A stretch of DNA of 64,000 bases. Source: Hofstenia miamia (lineage: Eukaryota; Xenacoelomorpha; Acoela). The stretch lies in the NCBI GenBank assembly GCA_004352715.1, contig SCFE01000034.1:1863452-1927451 (forward strand), given 5' to 3'. A program made the translations under genes and the position numbers. The notes beneath the pieces were generated by a model that was not told the DNA's origin, ran no database searches, and was given only the letters and a program-made list of their open reading frames with translations. Shown piece after piece: positions 35,263 to 47,339 of the stretch. How positions within the stretch are numbered: position 1 is the first letter of the stretch; every line of letters starts with the position of its first letter.

Positions 35263-38200
35263 ATGTTAGGTCGCCATTTCAGATGGTTAGTACTTTTGTT
35301 TATGTGGATTATAAGTTCTGCACTTGCAAGTTTGTACAATAGTCATTCTTATTGTAGCCAATTTCCGCCTATAAATTGTTTATTGATAGTCAGAGACTTT
35401 AGTTATGCTTTAATATACGAAACTATCAATAACAAATTGGAAAGAGTTAGCATATACTATGATAACATCCAAGGATACTGTACTTCAACAAGTGCTGTTA
35501 TTAATCTGTACAATGAAATTAGTGATGTAAGCAAAGTCACGCTTACCTTCATTATAAATAAAAATAACTTTAGCTTGACGTCCATTGAAGTTGTAAAAAA
35601 ATTGGATTTTGATGATGCAAAGTTCAAAGGAAAGATAGTCAAAGACATTTTTCAGCCCAATTGGAATGCACTTTCCAGTGAGAGTCTTTTGTGTGACGAC
35701 AATGTTTTTTATGGCGATCAAATTTATCTCTATGTTACACATTTGCAATTTGGATTTACTTCATTTCATACTCGTTACTTTCGTCCCACTACAAAATGTC
35801 CACCTTTTGTTCCAACTACAACATCTATTCCAACTACCCAAATGACTACACGTATGACAACTACATCTTCAACCACTCCAAGTTTAGGGACTACTAGTTG
35901 GTCAACTCTTACATCAACAAGTATGAAACCATTATCCACAGCCCCTGCAAGCATTTCGTCAACAAAGTCATTACCAACAACAACTGTTAAATCAAAAACA
36001 ACTTCATATGTGTATTCTACCACCTCTGAATTACCACAAACCTCATCCGAATCTACCTCAATTTATACAAAGTCACACCCTACACAAAAAACACACTTTA
36101 CAACTAAAGAAAATACATTTACTACACTGCCAACATCTACTCTTACAAAAAGAAGTGAAACATCTTCATCTAGTACTTTACCAAAAACTACTGAATACTC
36201 TACAATAGCTTTAACTACTACAACAAATAACCAAATAAACTCGACTAATTTTTTGAGAAGTACAAGTTTTTTAAGCAGTACTTCAAGTCAACCTACAATT
36301 TTAGTAACTAAAAGCTCAACAGTTACTAGCCCAGCAATTACCAGCACAACATTAACAAGAATACCTGGAAGCAGTTCAATTAATAGTGGAAGCAGTGCTC
36401 CACCTACTAAGAGTGTGACAAGCAGTAGCTCTTCAAAATCTACAAATTTTCATATCAGCAGTCCATTCACAACTGCTTCTAGAACTTCATCAGAAAACAA
36501 GGCATCAACAACTATTTATACATCTAATACCAGTCCATCAAAAAGGACTACACAACTGAAAAATATTAATACCACAAGTCCACTAATTTTAACAAGTAGT
36601 ATTTCCCCAGGCATATCAACTAGATATGAAAGCACTGAATCTATAAATAGTTCATCAAGTGAAATACCGAAGTTAACCACAACAAGTGCATTTACAACAT
36701 TTTCAATTAGCAGCAGACCCTCAACAACTACTATCAACAATTCAATTCAAACAAATACTACATTTTCAACAATATTACCAACTAACAGTATTTCAACAAA
36801 ATCAACTGATATTTACAGTACCAAATTTCAAACAACAAATACTCCAACAGAAACAACTGCTTATTTTGATTCAACTACATCGAAGATCCAGGATTTATCT
36901 ACTACAAGTAATTTGGAAAGTGCTGTGTCACCTAGAATAAATTCATCTAGTTCTGCAATGTCATCTAGTAGAAGCCCCATAACAGCTACAACCGAGCCAT
37001 TGCTTAGTAATAGCTCACTTGTAACAACTGTGTTTCCCAAAAACAGTTCACTAACTACAGAATTTATAACAAGTCATAGTTCAACTAATGCTACTGCTTA
37101 TTCTGAAAGTAGCAAAACTTCAACTGAAAACTTGCTTAGCAGTAGTAGTCATAGAACAACGAATTCTCCTGAAAGCAGTTTTTCATTTAGTACTGAATAT
37201 CATTCTATTAGCACCAGGTCAAAAACTACAGCATTTTCGAAAGGTACAATGAAAACAACATCTGAAAGTAGTGATTCACAAACTACACCTATGCCTATAA
37301 GTAGTTCATCCACTAGTGAATTGAAGTCAACTAGTGGTTCAATTGATACGACATTTTATTCTGAAAATAGTAACTTCTCAACTGGTACTCTGCCTAACAG
37401 TACTATTGAAGGGACAACTGTATCATCTGCTTTCAGTTCAACCACTACCAAATACCCTCATAGTTGGCACACATTAAAAACGACGGCTTATCTTAGCACA
37501 GCTGCAACTGAGCTTTCATCTGTTACTAGCACTTCAGAAGCAACAGTTCTACCAGGAAGTAGTTCAACCACTACTGAATTTCAATCACTGAAAAGTACAT
37601 CAATAACAAATTCAATGCCAACAACCGTGTTTCCTAAAAGTAGTTCCTCCATTTCTACTTTTCAATCTAGCAGTAGCATAGTAAGTACACCTGCATTTTC
37701 TGAAAATAGTTTGCCAACAAGTTCTTCTGATAACAGCCAATCTACCACTGGAATACAACCTAGTATTAGTCCATTCAAAGTAAGTACTGCTCACACTACT
37801 ATGTCTTCCTTTCCCAGCAGTACTTCAGAAACTTCAGTTTTCTCTGAAAGCACGTCCTTGAAAACTGAATTCCAATCAAGCAGTAACTCAATGAATACTA
37901 CTGCTTATTCTAGTAGCAGTATTTCAGAAAATCCTCCTTCTACTGAAATAATTTCATCCACTAGTGATTTTCAACCTAGTATTAGTAGTAGTAGTAGTAG
38001 CCCAGTGACATCTACTTTTATGTCTGAAAGTAGTACCTCAGAAAAATTATCCACACCATTTTCCAGGTTATCAGAAAGCACTGTTTCTTCTGAGATGAGT
38101 ACATCCAGTAGTGATTTTCAATCTAGTAGTAGCCCAGTGATATCTACTTTTATGTCTGAAAGTAGTACCTCAGAAAAATTATCCACACCATTTTCCAGGT

Positions 38201-39141
38201 TATCAGAAAGTACTATTTCTTCTAAAATAAGTTCATCAACTAATGAATTTAAATCTAGTAGCAGTCCAATGATATCAACATATCATTCTCAGAGAAGCAC
38301 ATCAAGAATACCATCTCAATCCACGACTAGTTCACCAGAAAGTACTATTTTTTCTAAACAAAGTTCATTCAGTTCTCAGTTCCAAACAAATAGAACCTCA
38401 ATTACAACAAGTTCATCCCACAAATATTCTTCAACTACAAAAAAATTACACTTTGAAACAACTACGGCATTTCACGATAATCAAATCCAGAATTTTACTT
38501 TGTATAATAGAAAAAATGTTAAATGCTTTGGAATAACTGTTGCTATTAGCTTATACCTGAAATCATCAAGAAAGACACTGACTCCTTCATCAAATGCACT
38601 TCTAAGTGGGGAATGTTATGAAGACTCTGTGGCATTGATAAAGATGGTCCCTGAATTTTCAATACATTGGGTTGATAGTGATACAATATGGAACATTGAG
38701 TTTCTTTGGCAAAAGAGAGGAGACAAAGCTCATTTGCATATGATAAATATGCACATTTCTGAGGGTAAACCTGAAACATCTAAAAAAGAAAATCACAGTT
38801 ACACTGCGTATTTTAAAAATCAATGGTCTGCACCAGTAGGATATTCTTACATTTGCAACAAACCAACATATTTAGATGTATCTGATTATGTATTAAACAT
38901 ATCGACTTTGAATGTTAATTCATTTGCAGATGGTGTGAGCAAAGGTCATGTGTTTTGCGATTCCCATAATGAGGTTGACTGGACAATTATCTACTTGTTA
39001 ATTGGAATTATTGCAGCAATAGCTGTTTTCTTAATATTATTCTTAGTAATTATGAAATTAAGAGAGAAAAAAACAGCTAATCAAGACGACGTTCCTCTTC
39101 GCTACAGTGTTATTAACACAAGTGCAGTAAAGACAGCTTGA
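35263..39141 (+). CDS. LAMP-like type I membrane protein with giant mucin hinge
   Basis: A single uninterrupted 1292-residue frame. The ATG is chosen because a strong signal peptide follows (WLVLLFMWIISSALAS, about residues 8-23) and A is at -3. Residues 39-179 form a luminal domain with Cys39/Cys73 and Cys144/Cys179, loops of 34 and 35 residues. Residues ~180-1087 are almost wholly Ser/Thr with scattered Asn-X-Ser/Thr sites. Residues 1088-1232 repeat the domain pattern: Cys1088/1118 and Cys1198/1232, with VGYSYICN resembling the 'VGxSYxC' of LAMP proteins. A transmembrane helix spans ~1241-1264, then a basic stop-transfer (KLREKK) and a tail with YSVI (1281-1284), a YxxPhi sorting motif eight residues from the end. 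Paired-Cys domains around a Ser/Thr/Pro hinge define LAMP1/2; CD68 has a mucin stalk with one LAMP domain. I infer a heavily O-glycosylated lysosomal or cell-surface protein. The lack of introns suggests a retrocopy origin or intron loss; the frame is intact. Confidence 0.85.
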   Translation: MLGRHFRWLVLLFMWIISSALASLYNSHSYCSQFPPINCLLIVRDFSYALIYETINNKLERVSIYYDNIQGYCTSTSAVINLYNEISDVSKVTLTFIINKNNFSLTSIEVVKKLDFDDAKFKGKIVKDIFQPNWNALSSESLLCDDNVFYGDQIYLYVTHLQFGFTSFHTRYFRPTTKCPPFVPTTTSIPTTQMTTRMTTTSSTTPSLGTTSWSTLTSTSMKPLSTAPASISSTKSLPTTTVKSKTTSYVYSTTSELPQTSSESTSIYTKSHPTQKTHFTTKENTFTTLPTSTLTKRSETSSSSTLPKTTEYSTIALTTTTNNQINSTNFLRSTSFLSSTSSQPTILVTKSSTVTSPAITSTTLTRIPGSSSINSGSSAPPTKSVTSSSSSKSTNFHISSPFTTASRTSSENKASTTIYTSNTSPSKRTTQLKNINTTSPLILTSSISPGISTRYESTESINSSSSEIPKLTTTSAFTTFSISSRPSTTTINNSIQTNTTFSTILPTNSISTKSTDIYSTKFQTTNTPTETTAYFDSTTSKIQDLSTTSNLESAVSPRINSSSSAMSSSRSPITATTEPLLSNSSLVTTVFPKNSSLTTEFITSHSSTNATAYSESSKTSTENLLSSSSHRTTNSPESSFSFSTEYHSISTRSKTTAFSKGTMKTTSESSDSQTTPMPISSSSTSELKSTSGSIDTTFYSENSNFSTGTLPNSTIEGTTVSSAFSSTTTKYPHSWHTLKTTAYLSTAATELSSVTSTSEATVLPGSSSTTTEFQSLKSTSITNSMPTTVFPKSSSSISTFQSSSSIVSTPAFSENSLPTSSSDNSQSTTGIQPSISPFKVSTAHTTMSSFPSSTSETSVFSESTSLKTEFQSSSNSMNTTAYSSSSISENPPSTEIISSTSDFQPSISSSSSSPVTSTFMSESSTSEKLSTPFSRLSESTVSSEMSTSSSDFQSSSSPVISTFMSESSTSEKLSTPFSRLSESTISSKISSSTNEFKSSSSPMISTYHSQRSTSRIPSQSTTSSPESTIFSKQSSFSSQFQTNRTSITTSSSHKYSSTTKKLHFETTTAFHDNQIQNFTLYNRKNVKCFGITVAISLYLKSSRKTLTPSSNALLSGECYEDSVALIKMVPEFSIHWVDSDTIWNIEFLWQKRGDKAHLHMINMHISEGKPETSKKENHSYTAYFKNQWSAPVGYSYICNKPTYLDVSDYVLNISTLNVNSFADGVSKGHVFCDSHNEVDWTIIYLLIGIIAAIAVFLILFLVIMKLREKKTANQDDVPLRYSVINTSAVKTA
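37990..38260 (+). repeat. 132-bp tandem repeat inside the mucin hinge
   Basis: The segment starting CCCAGTGACATCTAC at 38001 recurs at 38133 with few differences, an offset of 44 codons. It encodes SSSPVTSTFMSESSTSEKLS and the following SRLSEST block twice. This is the clearest internal duplication in the hinge and shows how it expands in frame. Confidence 0.85.
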
Positions 39142-42100
39142 ATATGAGTAAATTGGAGAAATGATATAGTATGGACATGGACAGTCTTTAATCATAATGC
39201 TTATGAAGTATTGTGTGCATTTAGTTTTTGTGCAATTTGAAAAATCATGCGGCATATTGTAGCGGCACATTTCACAAGAAACTTTGATTTTTGTAATTTT
39301 CAGAGTATAAAATTAACTGTCGAAATGAACAAACATAAATTAAAGTTGCTGTTTTTGCCCATTGATACAACCATATGAAACTTCTCAAAGCTTATTAAAA
39401 AATTTGGACCCTTGCTTAATGTTTATGAATTTTGGAACATACAAGTGTGCATGATACAAATATAAAATATACATAATATAGTCTGTGTCCCTTGTAGACA
39501 CAGGTGCACACCACATGTAGGACAGTATTAGAAAGATCAGATTCCAAAATTTTTTCTCTAGTTGTTGCTCGCGGAATATTAAGTAAATTTTAAGAATTAC
39601 GATTTTCTAGTTCTTTATGTTCAGTTTAATAACCAGGTCGTTATCAACATTTTTTTTGAAATTACAAGAGCTCTGTTATTTTTTCAGTTGTAATATTATT
39701 CGCAATGTTGCAGGCGATATTGGCGGGTCCGGACGGGATAATCAGGGCAGGGCAGAATAAAATTGAGATCCAGTTAAATCCGAATAAAATCTATTTGAAA
39801 AATTCAAAACTAAAACGCTGAATATTTCAAAAGTACTGTAGTGTGTAATAGTTTACCGAAATCCTCATGCATTTAGGGTCGATTTTGAAATTTTAGTTTT
39901 AGAACTATTTCACAAATTGTTGATAGTAAATCGATTGACAGTTTTACAAGGCCACCGTTTAATCTCAACTTGCTTTCTACATACTTGCTACTCCTACAAC
40001 TAGTGTACTTAATGAAAGATTTTTTTCTCTCGACATAGTTGTATCATCAATAACTTTAGCTTTTGCTTAAGCGATTGAAATGAAAAAACTTTGCTGCCAC
40101 AAAGATTGAAAAAGGTTTTGAAATGTGTCCTCGTTTTACTTTTTTAGTTTACTTTCAATAAACATTTAATTATTTTTACAGATAAACATTGCGTAGGGAA
40201 ATTTTGCTAAACAGTATTATTTTAATGTAACGGGAATGCACTAAATTGTGTTATTCATTTATTGCTATTCAAAAGATAGTTAATGAGAAGATCTTGTTGA
40301 TTAACACTTTGCAGATTGCGTGCAGTTGTAGATAAAAAGCTGCTTACCAATGACAATGCCTGCACAAGTAATTTTATATGATTAATATGAGAAGTTGCGA
40401 CACCTGAAATATGAAAATGAATCCGGATAATCCAGACAGGTTAAAATAAATACAAATCCGGACAAGACATAATAAATTTTTGTTTCAAACTAAGGCCTAC
40501 TAGGTGGTTCACATTTTGGTCAAACATATTTAAAAAACTTGTATAAAAAAATGTTTTACCAAAGGTGATATTGTGAGACATCCTAATTCATGATGCTTAC
40601 AACGGTGACTAGGTTTTCCCTTTTTTCATGAGGTGCGAACTTCGTGGTCAACGCAGATGAAGCTATAGACACAACAGAATTACACGGCACAACCAAATCT
40701 ATACCAGCAAATCGTCACGTATAGATTACTTCGAAATTGCAGGTACCACAACAGAATTACATGTTGTTGAATTAAAGCAATTATGGAAATTAATTGAAAC
40801 AGCCGAAATATCCGGATGAAGAGTAGAGTTGAGTACGTTCAGGTCAATGAGGATTAATCAGGTTAGGTCAGAATTCAGGACAAATTTCAGGTGTCGTAAA
40901 GCAGGTCCAGTACAAAACAGGATCAAAATCAAGTTTGAAAGCATCTATGTTGTTTCGTATCATTTTGGCTTTATGCAATTGATAACATCTAGTTAACGAC
41001 GTATGGTTTTGTACTCAGTACTTTTCTTCACTACATTTGTGATTGTTGTTATAAGTTAGCGTAAAACAAAAATGATAGGCCGAGTAACAGTATATTTTTA
41101 CTTTATTATACCAATGCAACGTCAATGGCAAATGTGTTGTTGATTTTATGATTTCCTTTCACCTAAGGTCAATCTGTTTGCTCAATGAAAAGTTTATCTC
41201 TTAATTGTAGTAGTATTACAGTTTTATATGATGGACATCCTAAATTATATGAACATGTTACTATGGTTGCATGAATTAGTGTAATTTTAAAAAAATATTA
41301 AATTAGAATAATTTTCTGTTCCCTTCCTGAAAATATGTTAATAAATAAGCTGATGTTGGCATTGAAATAGTGTAAATAGAAATGAAATGCACGCGATTCT
41401 ATAATAAATTATGGTATTAAACTTCAACATATCAAAATGGCCTAGCAAACCCGTATAAAATATTCTGACCCAACCCATATAAAATTTACATTCTTATGCA
41501 AATAAAGGATTCAACAGTTGATTTTTTTTCATTATGTGTTCCATTGAATTTCTTAAGCATGAGACCACATCCGATCAAAGAAAGATTGCAAGTATAAAAT
41601 GAACAAAATGTCTCAACATAAAATTATCAATAAAAACAATAAGAAATCATTTAAAAAAATTCAAAATAATTGAAATATTTAAGAAATAATAGAACCAAAT
41701 GCTTGACTTCTCAAATTGTTATTAAAATCTCTGTGCGAATCCATTTTAACGACTATAAATGACCCGACTCATCTAAAAGTGACCCATAGCCCAACCTGGG
41801 TTGCTTTGGGTTGATCCGCTTCCCACCCTGCTCCTGTATTAATGTTGCTTTGGGCCTAGTCTTTTCGCATATAGTGCTGGAGATGGACTCTGCTGTCCCA
41901 TTTTGCGGATCCTCACTCCAAGCTGATTACATCAGGGTATCAATATATACTACATCTATGGCAGCAGCACTATTGCTGTGTATATTTTCATCCTTATGTT
42001 ATAAGATAGACCCTTAAAGTATGAAATGCAGATTTTCAACAAAGCTGCGAATAATCAACAAAAACTATTGTGATTTCTAAAATCTACGTATAAATCCGAC

Positions 42101-43960
42101 CTAGAATAAATCTATTTCACATAGGGTTTCAGAAGGAAGTGCTTTAGGGCGCTATCTTATGCATTGTATGCTTTAACAATTTGAAGAACTTCAAAATATT
42201 CCTATACTCTTTTAAGTTTCCTGGTGATTTTCCATTATTAAATAGTTCCACTACTTTTAATAAATCTAATGTTAATTACATTAAACACTGGACCTTAAGT
42301 TTGCACACTGAAAGACAAGATGGTTTTATTAAAAGGAAAATTTAGAATACTCTAGAGATTGCTCTATACAAAATATAACAGATTTAATAGAAATTTCATA
42401 AGCAAGTTTTTTGCATACTTTTTATATTATGTAAGCTCAATGATAAACTAGCAGTGCAAGCATGGCCATGAACAGGGTTAAATCTGCAAGCTCAAACAGA
42501 ATATTACGATTGCCTTTGAAAAGACATTGCGGTTGCGAGCACCCCTCGTTGAAGACAAAAATTGTATTATGCTAATTCACAAGGATTCGTCTTACTACAA
42601 TATTTACATATATTATTTTAGGAGAAATTTCAAATTAACCCTAAATTATCCAAGGATTTTTTAAAATTTGTGTTGATTTCCATAATAATATAGATATCTA
42701 AAGGATTTTTTAAAATTTGTGTTGATTTCCATAATAATATAGATATCTAAACCATAAAGATATCCCTGGACAGAGAAACGGTGCGCCTGGACGCGACTTA
42801 GGTGGTCTGTTTACAGAAAAGCAAAAGTAGGGGATAGTTGTTGCCGCCGTGGGCTTTAAAACGCTTACTATCTACGAATGGGAAGTATTTGAATGCTTTT
42901 GCTAAAATCGGATTTTTCTTTGACAAAACTTTAATATTTTCATGTACTTGAAACACAGGAATATTTTTATCAGATAACAGAAAGCGCGCTTACCCACATA
43001 TATATATATATATATATATATAGGGATATAAAAATTTTGAATCAAAATATTTTTTCTTTGTGCTATGTTAATTTATTTCCTGAAATATGACCAACAAATG
43101 TTACTATTGAATTACATTTAATTGAAATCCTCATATTTCACAAGAAGTAAAAATTATATTAGATTATGAAATCGGCAATTCCATTTTAAGAAAATTCAAT
43201 TGCATGGCACACATTCTTAACAATAACATTCTAGGAGCGGAAATATCTTTACTAATTTTGTGATCTTGAAGTCTCTATGAAGATTCAATGTTGCTTATCT
43301 AAGAAGAATTACATCAAAATCTAACAAGGTTTATATTATGTGGTTGATGTTATTTGTTGCAAACAATGAATTATTTTCAAAATAATTTAAACACGAGTAT
43401 TCTCTCAGTTGCGAGTTGAGAAATTTCGGCTAGAAAAACTCTACACGATATGAATTTAGAAAAGCACAGAACTAAGAAATGCTTTGATGCTTCATGCAGT
43501 AAAATATAGATATCTTAACACATGAGTTGATGTATTTTTTGTATTAGAAACGGCAATTATGGTTAATGGAAATATACTGTACCTTGAGAAATTTAGTAAA
43601 ACCCATATACTCTGGTAAGCAGTTACTTACAGGTTCCTCTTCTTCAGTAATATGGGAGGAGGCTAGAGTTAATGTGGAATAAGGACATTCAATTCTCTAA
43701 TTTCTTTATTTTTAGTGCAATTGCAATATTAATTTTACCATTTTATTTTTGCAATATTAATTTTACCATTTTATTTCAATTGATAATTTAACGAACTGAC
43801 AACGATGCTATATTTTTAGTTTTAAATTTCTGCTAAATATCTCGGTAAAATTAGAGTAGCAGAAGACCGAATTTGTACCTGTCAGATATTTGCCTATATT
43901 TTCTACGGTATGATTTTGTTTATGATTACCTGTTTTATTTGTTATAAATATGTGCAATTT
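39142..43960. other. AT-rich stretch downstream of the LAMP-like gene
   Basis: The first canonical AATAAA I find on the plus strand is at 39757, a possible distal polyadenylation signal. Otherwise there are scattered GC-richer words (GGACGGG, CCCAACC), a 49-bp tandem duplication and a (TA)n tract at 43000-43021. A 68-codon frame at 41811-42017 (+) has no recognised domain. Confidence 0.45.
42652..42749. repeat. 49-bp perfect tandem duplication
   Basis: The unit starting AAGGATTTTTTAAAATTTG at 42652 is repeated immediately at 42701 without a difference that I can see. Confidence 0.9.
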
Positions 43961-43974
43961 GTTCATTTTGTTCC

Positions 43975-44530
43975 CCTACAGTTCCTCTTCAGTTTATGCT
44001 CAGTAAATCCGTTTTTTACTTTTTATCTTGACTTTGTATTTTATCTAAAAGTATGTTTCTAAATTCGTTTGTGTAGTTAAAGGGTACCCAGATGCGAGCC
44101 AGCTTGGCTGGCATGATCCCTTTAACTTAAATTAGGTATACGGTTAAGGACTCTGTTGTACTGCATTTCATTCGTGAATAAAAATAACCTTTATTGCTTT
44201 CACCGAAATTGCACTAGATGAGAGTTGCATTGCGTTTAGGTATTTTAACTTAGCACGTAGGTTTGACTCATTGCACCCAAGAGTTAGGGCTTCTTTATTC
44301 TTTATCTTAAATAGGGCTCTAGTCTTACGACTCTTTCTTAAGGTTATCTGTATTGGGTTGGCCGAGTGTGGCCACTCTTCCCTAACACGATCTCCTGCTT
44401 ACTTTTAACTTTTATTAGGAAAAGCAGGAAGAGTTAGTTATTAATTTGCAGCACCGGTGAATCCATGCTTCGATTCGAAACCCTCAATAGATAGATTAAT
44501 AGGATTGCTCGCTGATTTTATACCGATGCC
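43975..44530 (-). repeat. Interspersed repeat family, copy 1 (reverse orientation)
   Basis: Reverse complement of the family seen at 45.9-46.7 kb. Shared words include GGGAAGAGTGGCCACACTC, TTGAGGGTTTCGA and GGCATCGGT. Divergence of tens of percent and small indels. Non-coding; superfamily unknown. Confidence 0.75.
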
Positions 44531-44789
44531 AAATTAAAGTTATGGTTCATTTAGCAAGCCTGAATGTGCACAAACCAACTTTTTTTGCTTTTTCAAGTCA
44601 CATTTCGTGGTGAATGCGCAATCTCATAGCAGGTAAATTGCAAAGCATTAGGTTAAGCATTTCAAACAACATTGAATTGTAAATTTTCAAATTTACGGCT
44701 ATTCTTAGTTCGCAATATAATAACTGATCATATTTGTAAGTAAGATATCATAATTGAATGAGAAAGTATTCTAAATTTCAAAAAAAAAT

Positions 44790-44825
<36 letters not shown>

Positions 44826-44831
<6 letters not shown>

Positions 44832-45024
44832 TATCGGAGAAACTAAAAGACATCTAGGAACGAGAATAAAAAACATCTAAATGGGCATCTAAGTTCAGAA
44901 ATATATTTACATAAACATACTGCAAGTGAAGATAATTTTTATATACTACTAAGATCAAACTATCCAATTACAATTAAGGAAACTAAGAAAGATCTAGCAT
45001 TAAATATTCAACAAAGCATGCTAA
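44826..45024 (+). pseudogene. Penelope-like element GIY-YIG endonuclease fragment
   Basis: Directly after a (TA)n tract the plus strand reads YIGETKRHLGTRIK, then after a one-base shift KHLNGHLSSEIYLHKHTASE and YPITIKETKKDLALNIQQSM. This is the core of the GIY-YIG endonuclease domain at the C-terminus of Penelope-like retroelements. The fragment at the window end gives the same motif in frame (LYIGETKRHFGIRIKQHLNG). A single N at 45025 follows, then mariner-like sequence. Confidence 0.75.
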
Positions 45025-45029
45025 NAACC

Positions 45030-45775
45030 AAGCTCTAAGGATGTCTGCAAGAAGCTTGCGAAGAATTCTTCACAGAGATCTGCACATGTATCCTTACAAA
45101 ATAATGTGAGCGCAAGAACTCATACACTCATACAAAATGTTATGTTTGGAAATTCAACAATTTGTCGCCCCCGAAGCTGTTGTGCTGTTCACTGTAGCAC
45201 ATTTTCACCTGTGTGGTACAGTAAATAAATAAAACTTCATATATTGGGCCAAGAACAACCCTCAAGAATTGCATCAACGCCCATTGCATTCTCCTCGGGT
45301 GACGGTATGGTGTGCGATTGCAGAATTCGGCATTTGGGGTACTTATTTCTTCGAAGAAAACAAGGTTACATTCACTGTGAACTGATCGATATTGTGAGAT
45401 GCTGGAGACGTTTGTCAGACCAAAATTGACTAATTTCCACGATATGAACAGAGTTTGGTTTCAGCAAGATGGGGCAACTGCCCCCACTTCTCGAAGGTCA
45501 ATGAAGTTTGTGAGAGGTGTTCCCTGGTCATGTGATCTCATTGCGTGCTCGCCAGACTTGAATCCCTGTGACTATTTCCTCTGGGGATACCTCAAATCAA
45601 AAGTTTACATTAATTGCCCTTAATCTATCGAACCACTTAAACGTGCAATATGTCAAGAAGTCGCTGCCATTCCACAAGAAATGACACGCAGAGTTGTGGA
45701 AAACTTTCGAAAACGGCTTCAACAATGTATTGACAATAATTTGTCTCAGTTAACTAATGTTATTTTTAAAAAGTA
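45030..45775 (+). pseudogene. Tc1/mariner-superfamily (DDE_3-type) transposase, decayed
   Basis: Across frames: an N-terminal helix-turn-helix end SARSLRRILHRDLHMYPYKI; YWAKNNPQELHQRPLHSPRV then TVWCAIAEFGIWGTYFFEEN; VWFQQDGATAPTSRRSM (second catalytic Asp); ACSPDLNPCDYFLWGYLKSK (third catalytic Asp); and the end RRVVENFRKRLQQCIDNNLS. These blocks are typical of an IS630/mariner-like group with a 'YFLWGYLKSKVY' signature. At the first catalytic position the expected DEAHF reads TVAHF. Stops after FTVN and KVYINCP and frame changes make it inactive. No inverted termini were found. Confidence 0.8.
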
Positions 45776-45913
45776 ATAAAACAAAACTTTTTTATGTAGT
45801 TTTCGAAAATATAAACACATTTGTTATTTCACTTTATATGGCTTTTATTCAACCTTGAAATGTATCCGGAATTTATGCCAGACACTATATATATATTATA
45901 TATATATATATAT

Positions 45914-46720
45914 AGTGGCATCGGTGAGAAATCAGCATGCGTTCCTACTATTCTATCTTATTGAGGGTTTCGAGTTGAGGTGTGGATTGACCGATGCTAC
46001 AAAATTAACTAACTCCTCCTGCTATTATACCCTATCCTAATTAAAGTTAAAAGTAAACAGGAGATCATGTTAGGGAAGAGTGGCCACACTCACACGACCC
46101 AAAACAGATAACCTTTTAGAAGAGTCGTATAAGACTAGAACCCTAATTAGATTAAGAGTAAAGAAGCCTTAACTCTTGGTTGCAAGTGGTAAACCTAAGT
46201 GCTAAGTAAAATAACCTATGCTCAGTGTGTTCCTCACCTCGTGCAATTTAGGTGAAAGCAATAATAATAAATTTCATTACGAAGGAATAGCAGTGCAAAT
46301 GCTCTAATCATATGCCTAACTAGTTAAAGTATGGCCATTAACAAGCTTGTCCGCCAAATGGGTGTCCTTTAACGATGCAGTTGAAATATTGAAACACATT
46401 TTATAAAAGTAAAGTCAAGATAATAAAGTAAAAAAGGATTTACTGAGAATAACTGCTGATCCAAAAATGAATAAACGCACATATTTATAAAAACGAAACT
46501 GGTGAAGGTATTAAACAATTGTACATTGTTGCTAACATGAATAAATAATACAGGTTCTTTACAATAACCTTTTAAGCTAACAAAAATACTGCGGTAATAA
46601 TTTACCGGAAATAGTTTTCTAAAATTGCAGTTTACAAAAGAACTAAATTCATTAATGTCCAAATTAAAATAAATAATTGATGCAGTTATACCGCAATATA
46701 TATATATATATAGTAGAGGA
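45914..46720 (+). repeat. Interspersed repeat family, copy 2
   Basis: Longest copy. It starts at a (TA)n tract with GTGGCATCGGTGAGAAATC and ends ACCGCAATATATATAT in another (TA)n tract. The first 460 bp are the inverse of copy 1; the last 380 bp match copy 3. No protein is encoded. Confidence 0.75.
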
Positions 46721-46934
46721 CNGTCCCTCAAAGTTCAATAAATTAATCATAGTTTAACTCATATGAAATAGTTTCACACTTTTTCATTGAATTTTAAATA
46801 GAATGGCATTCGTATTTTTAATATTTTATCTAAAATATATTCACTCTAACTTAGTTACAGAATATTAGAATTAATACTATGGAGTTTTGCATCCAGGATG
46901 CCAAGAGGAAGGGGGACCCAGTGGCCTAAAAGTA

Positions 46935-47339
46935 AGCCACGGCTCTGACCGTATGTCTAACCTAGTTAAAGGATGGACATTAACCAGCTTGTCCGTCGAA
47001 TGGGTGCCTTTAAAGATGCAGTTGAAAGATTAGAAAGACATTCTACAAAACTAAATTCAAGATAATCAAAGTAAAAAAGGACTTACTGAGAATAACTGCC
47101 GATTCATAAATGAATAAATCGCACATATTTATACAAACGAACTGGTGAAGGAATCAAACAATAGTACACTGTTGCTAACATGAGTAAATAGAACAGGCTC
47201 TGTACAATAATCTTTTAAGCTTAACAAAAATACTGCGTAATAATTTAAAGGAAATAATTAAGCTAAAATTTGCACAGTTTACAAAAGAACTAAATTCATA
47301 AATTTCGAAATTAAATTAGATAATTAATACAGCTATGCC

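Noticed and set aside
35457-38779. Many minus- and plus-strand frames overlapping the LAMP-like gene
   Set aside because: They are shadows of the low-complexity Ser/Thr codons, with no motifs of their own.
44826-45240. One continuous Penelope-mariner fusion gene
   Set aside because: A single-N join and frame changes separate the two families; they are adjacent relics, not a fusion.
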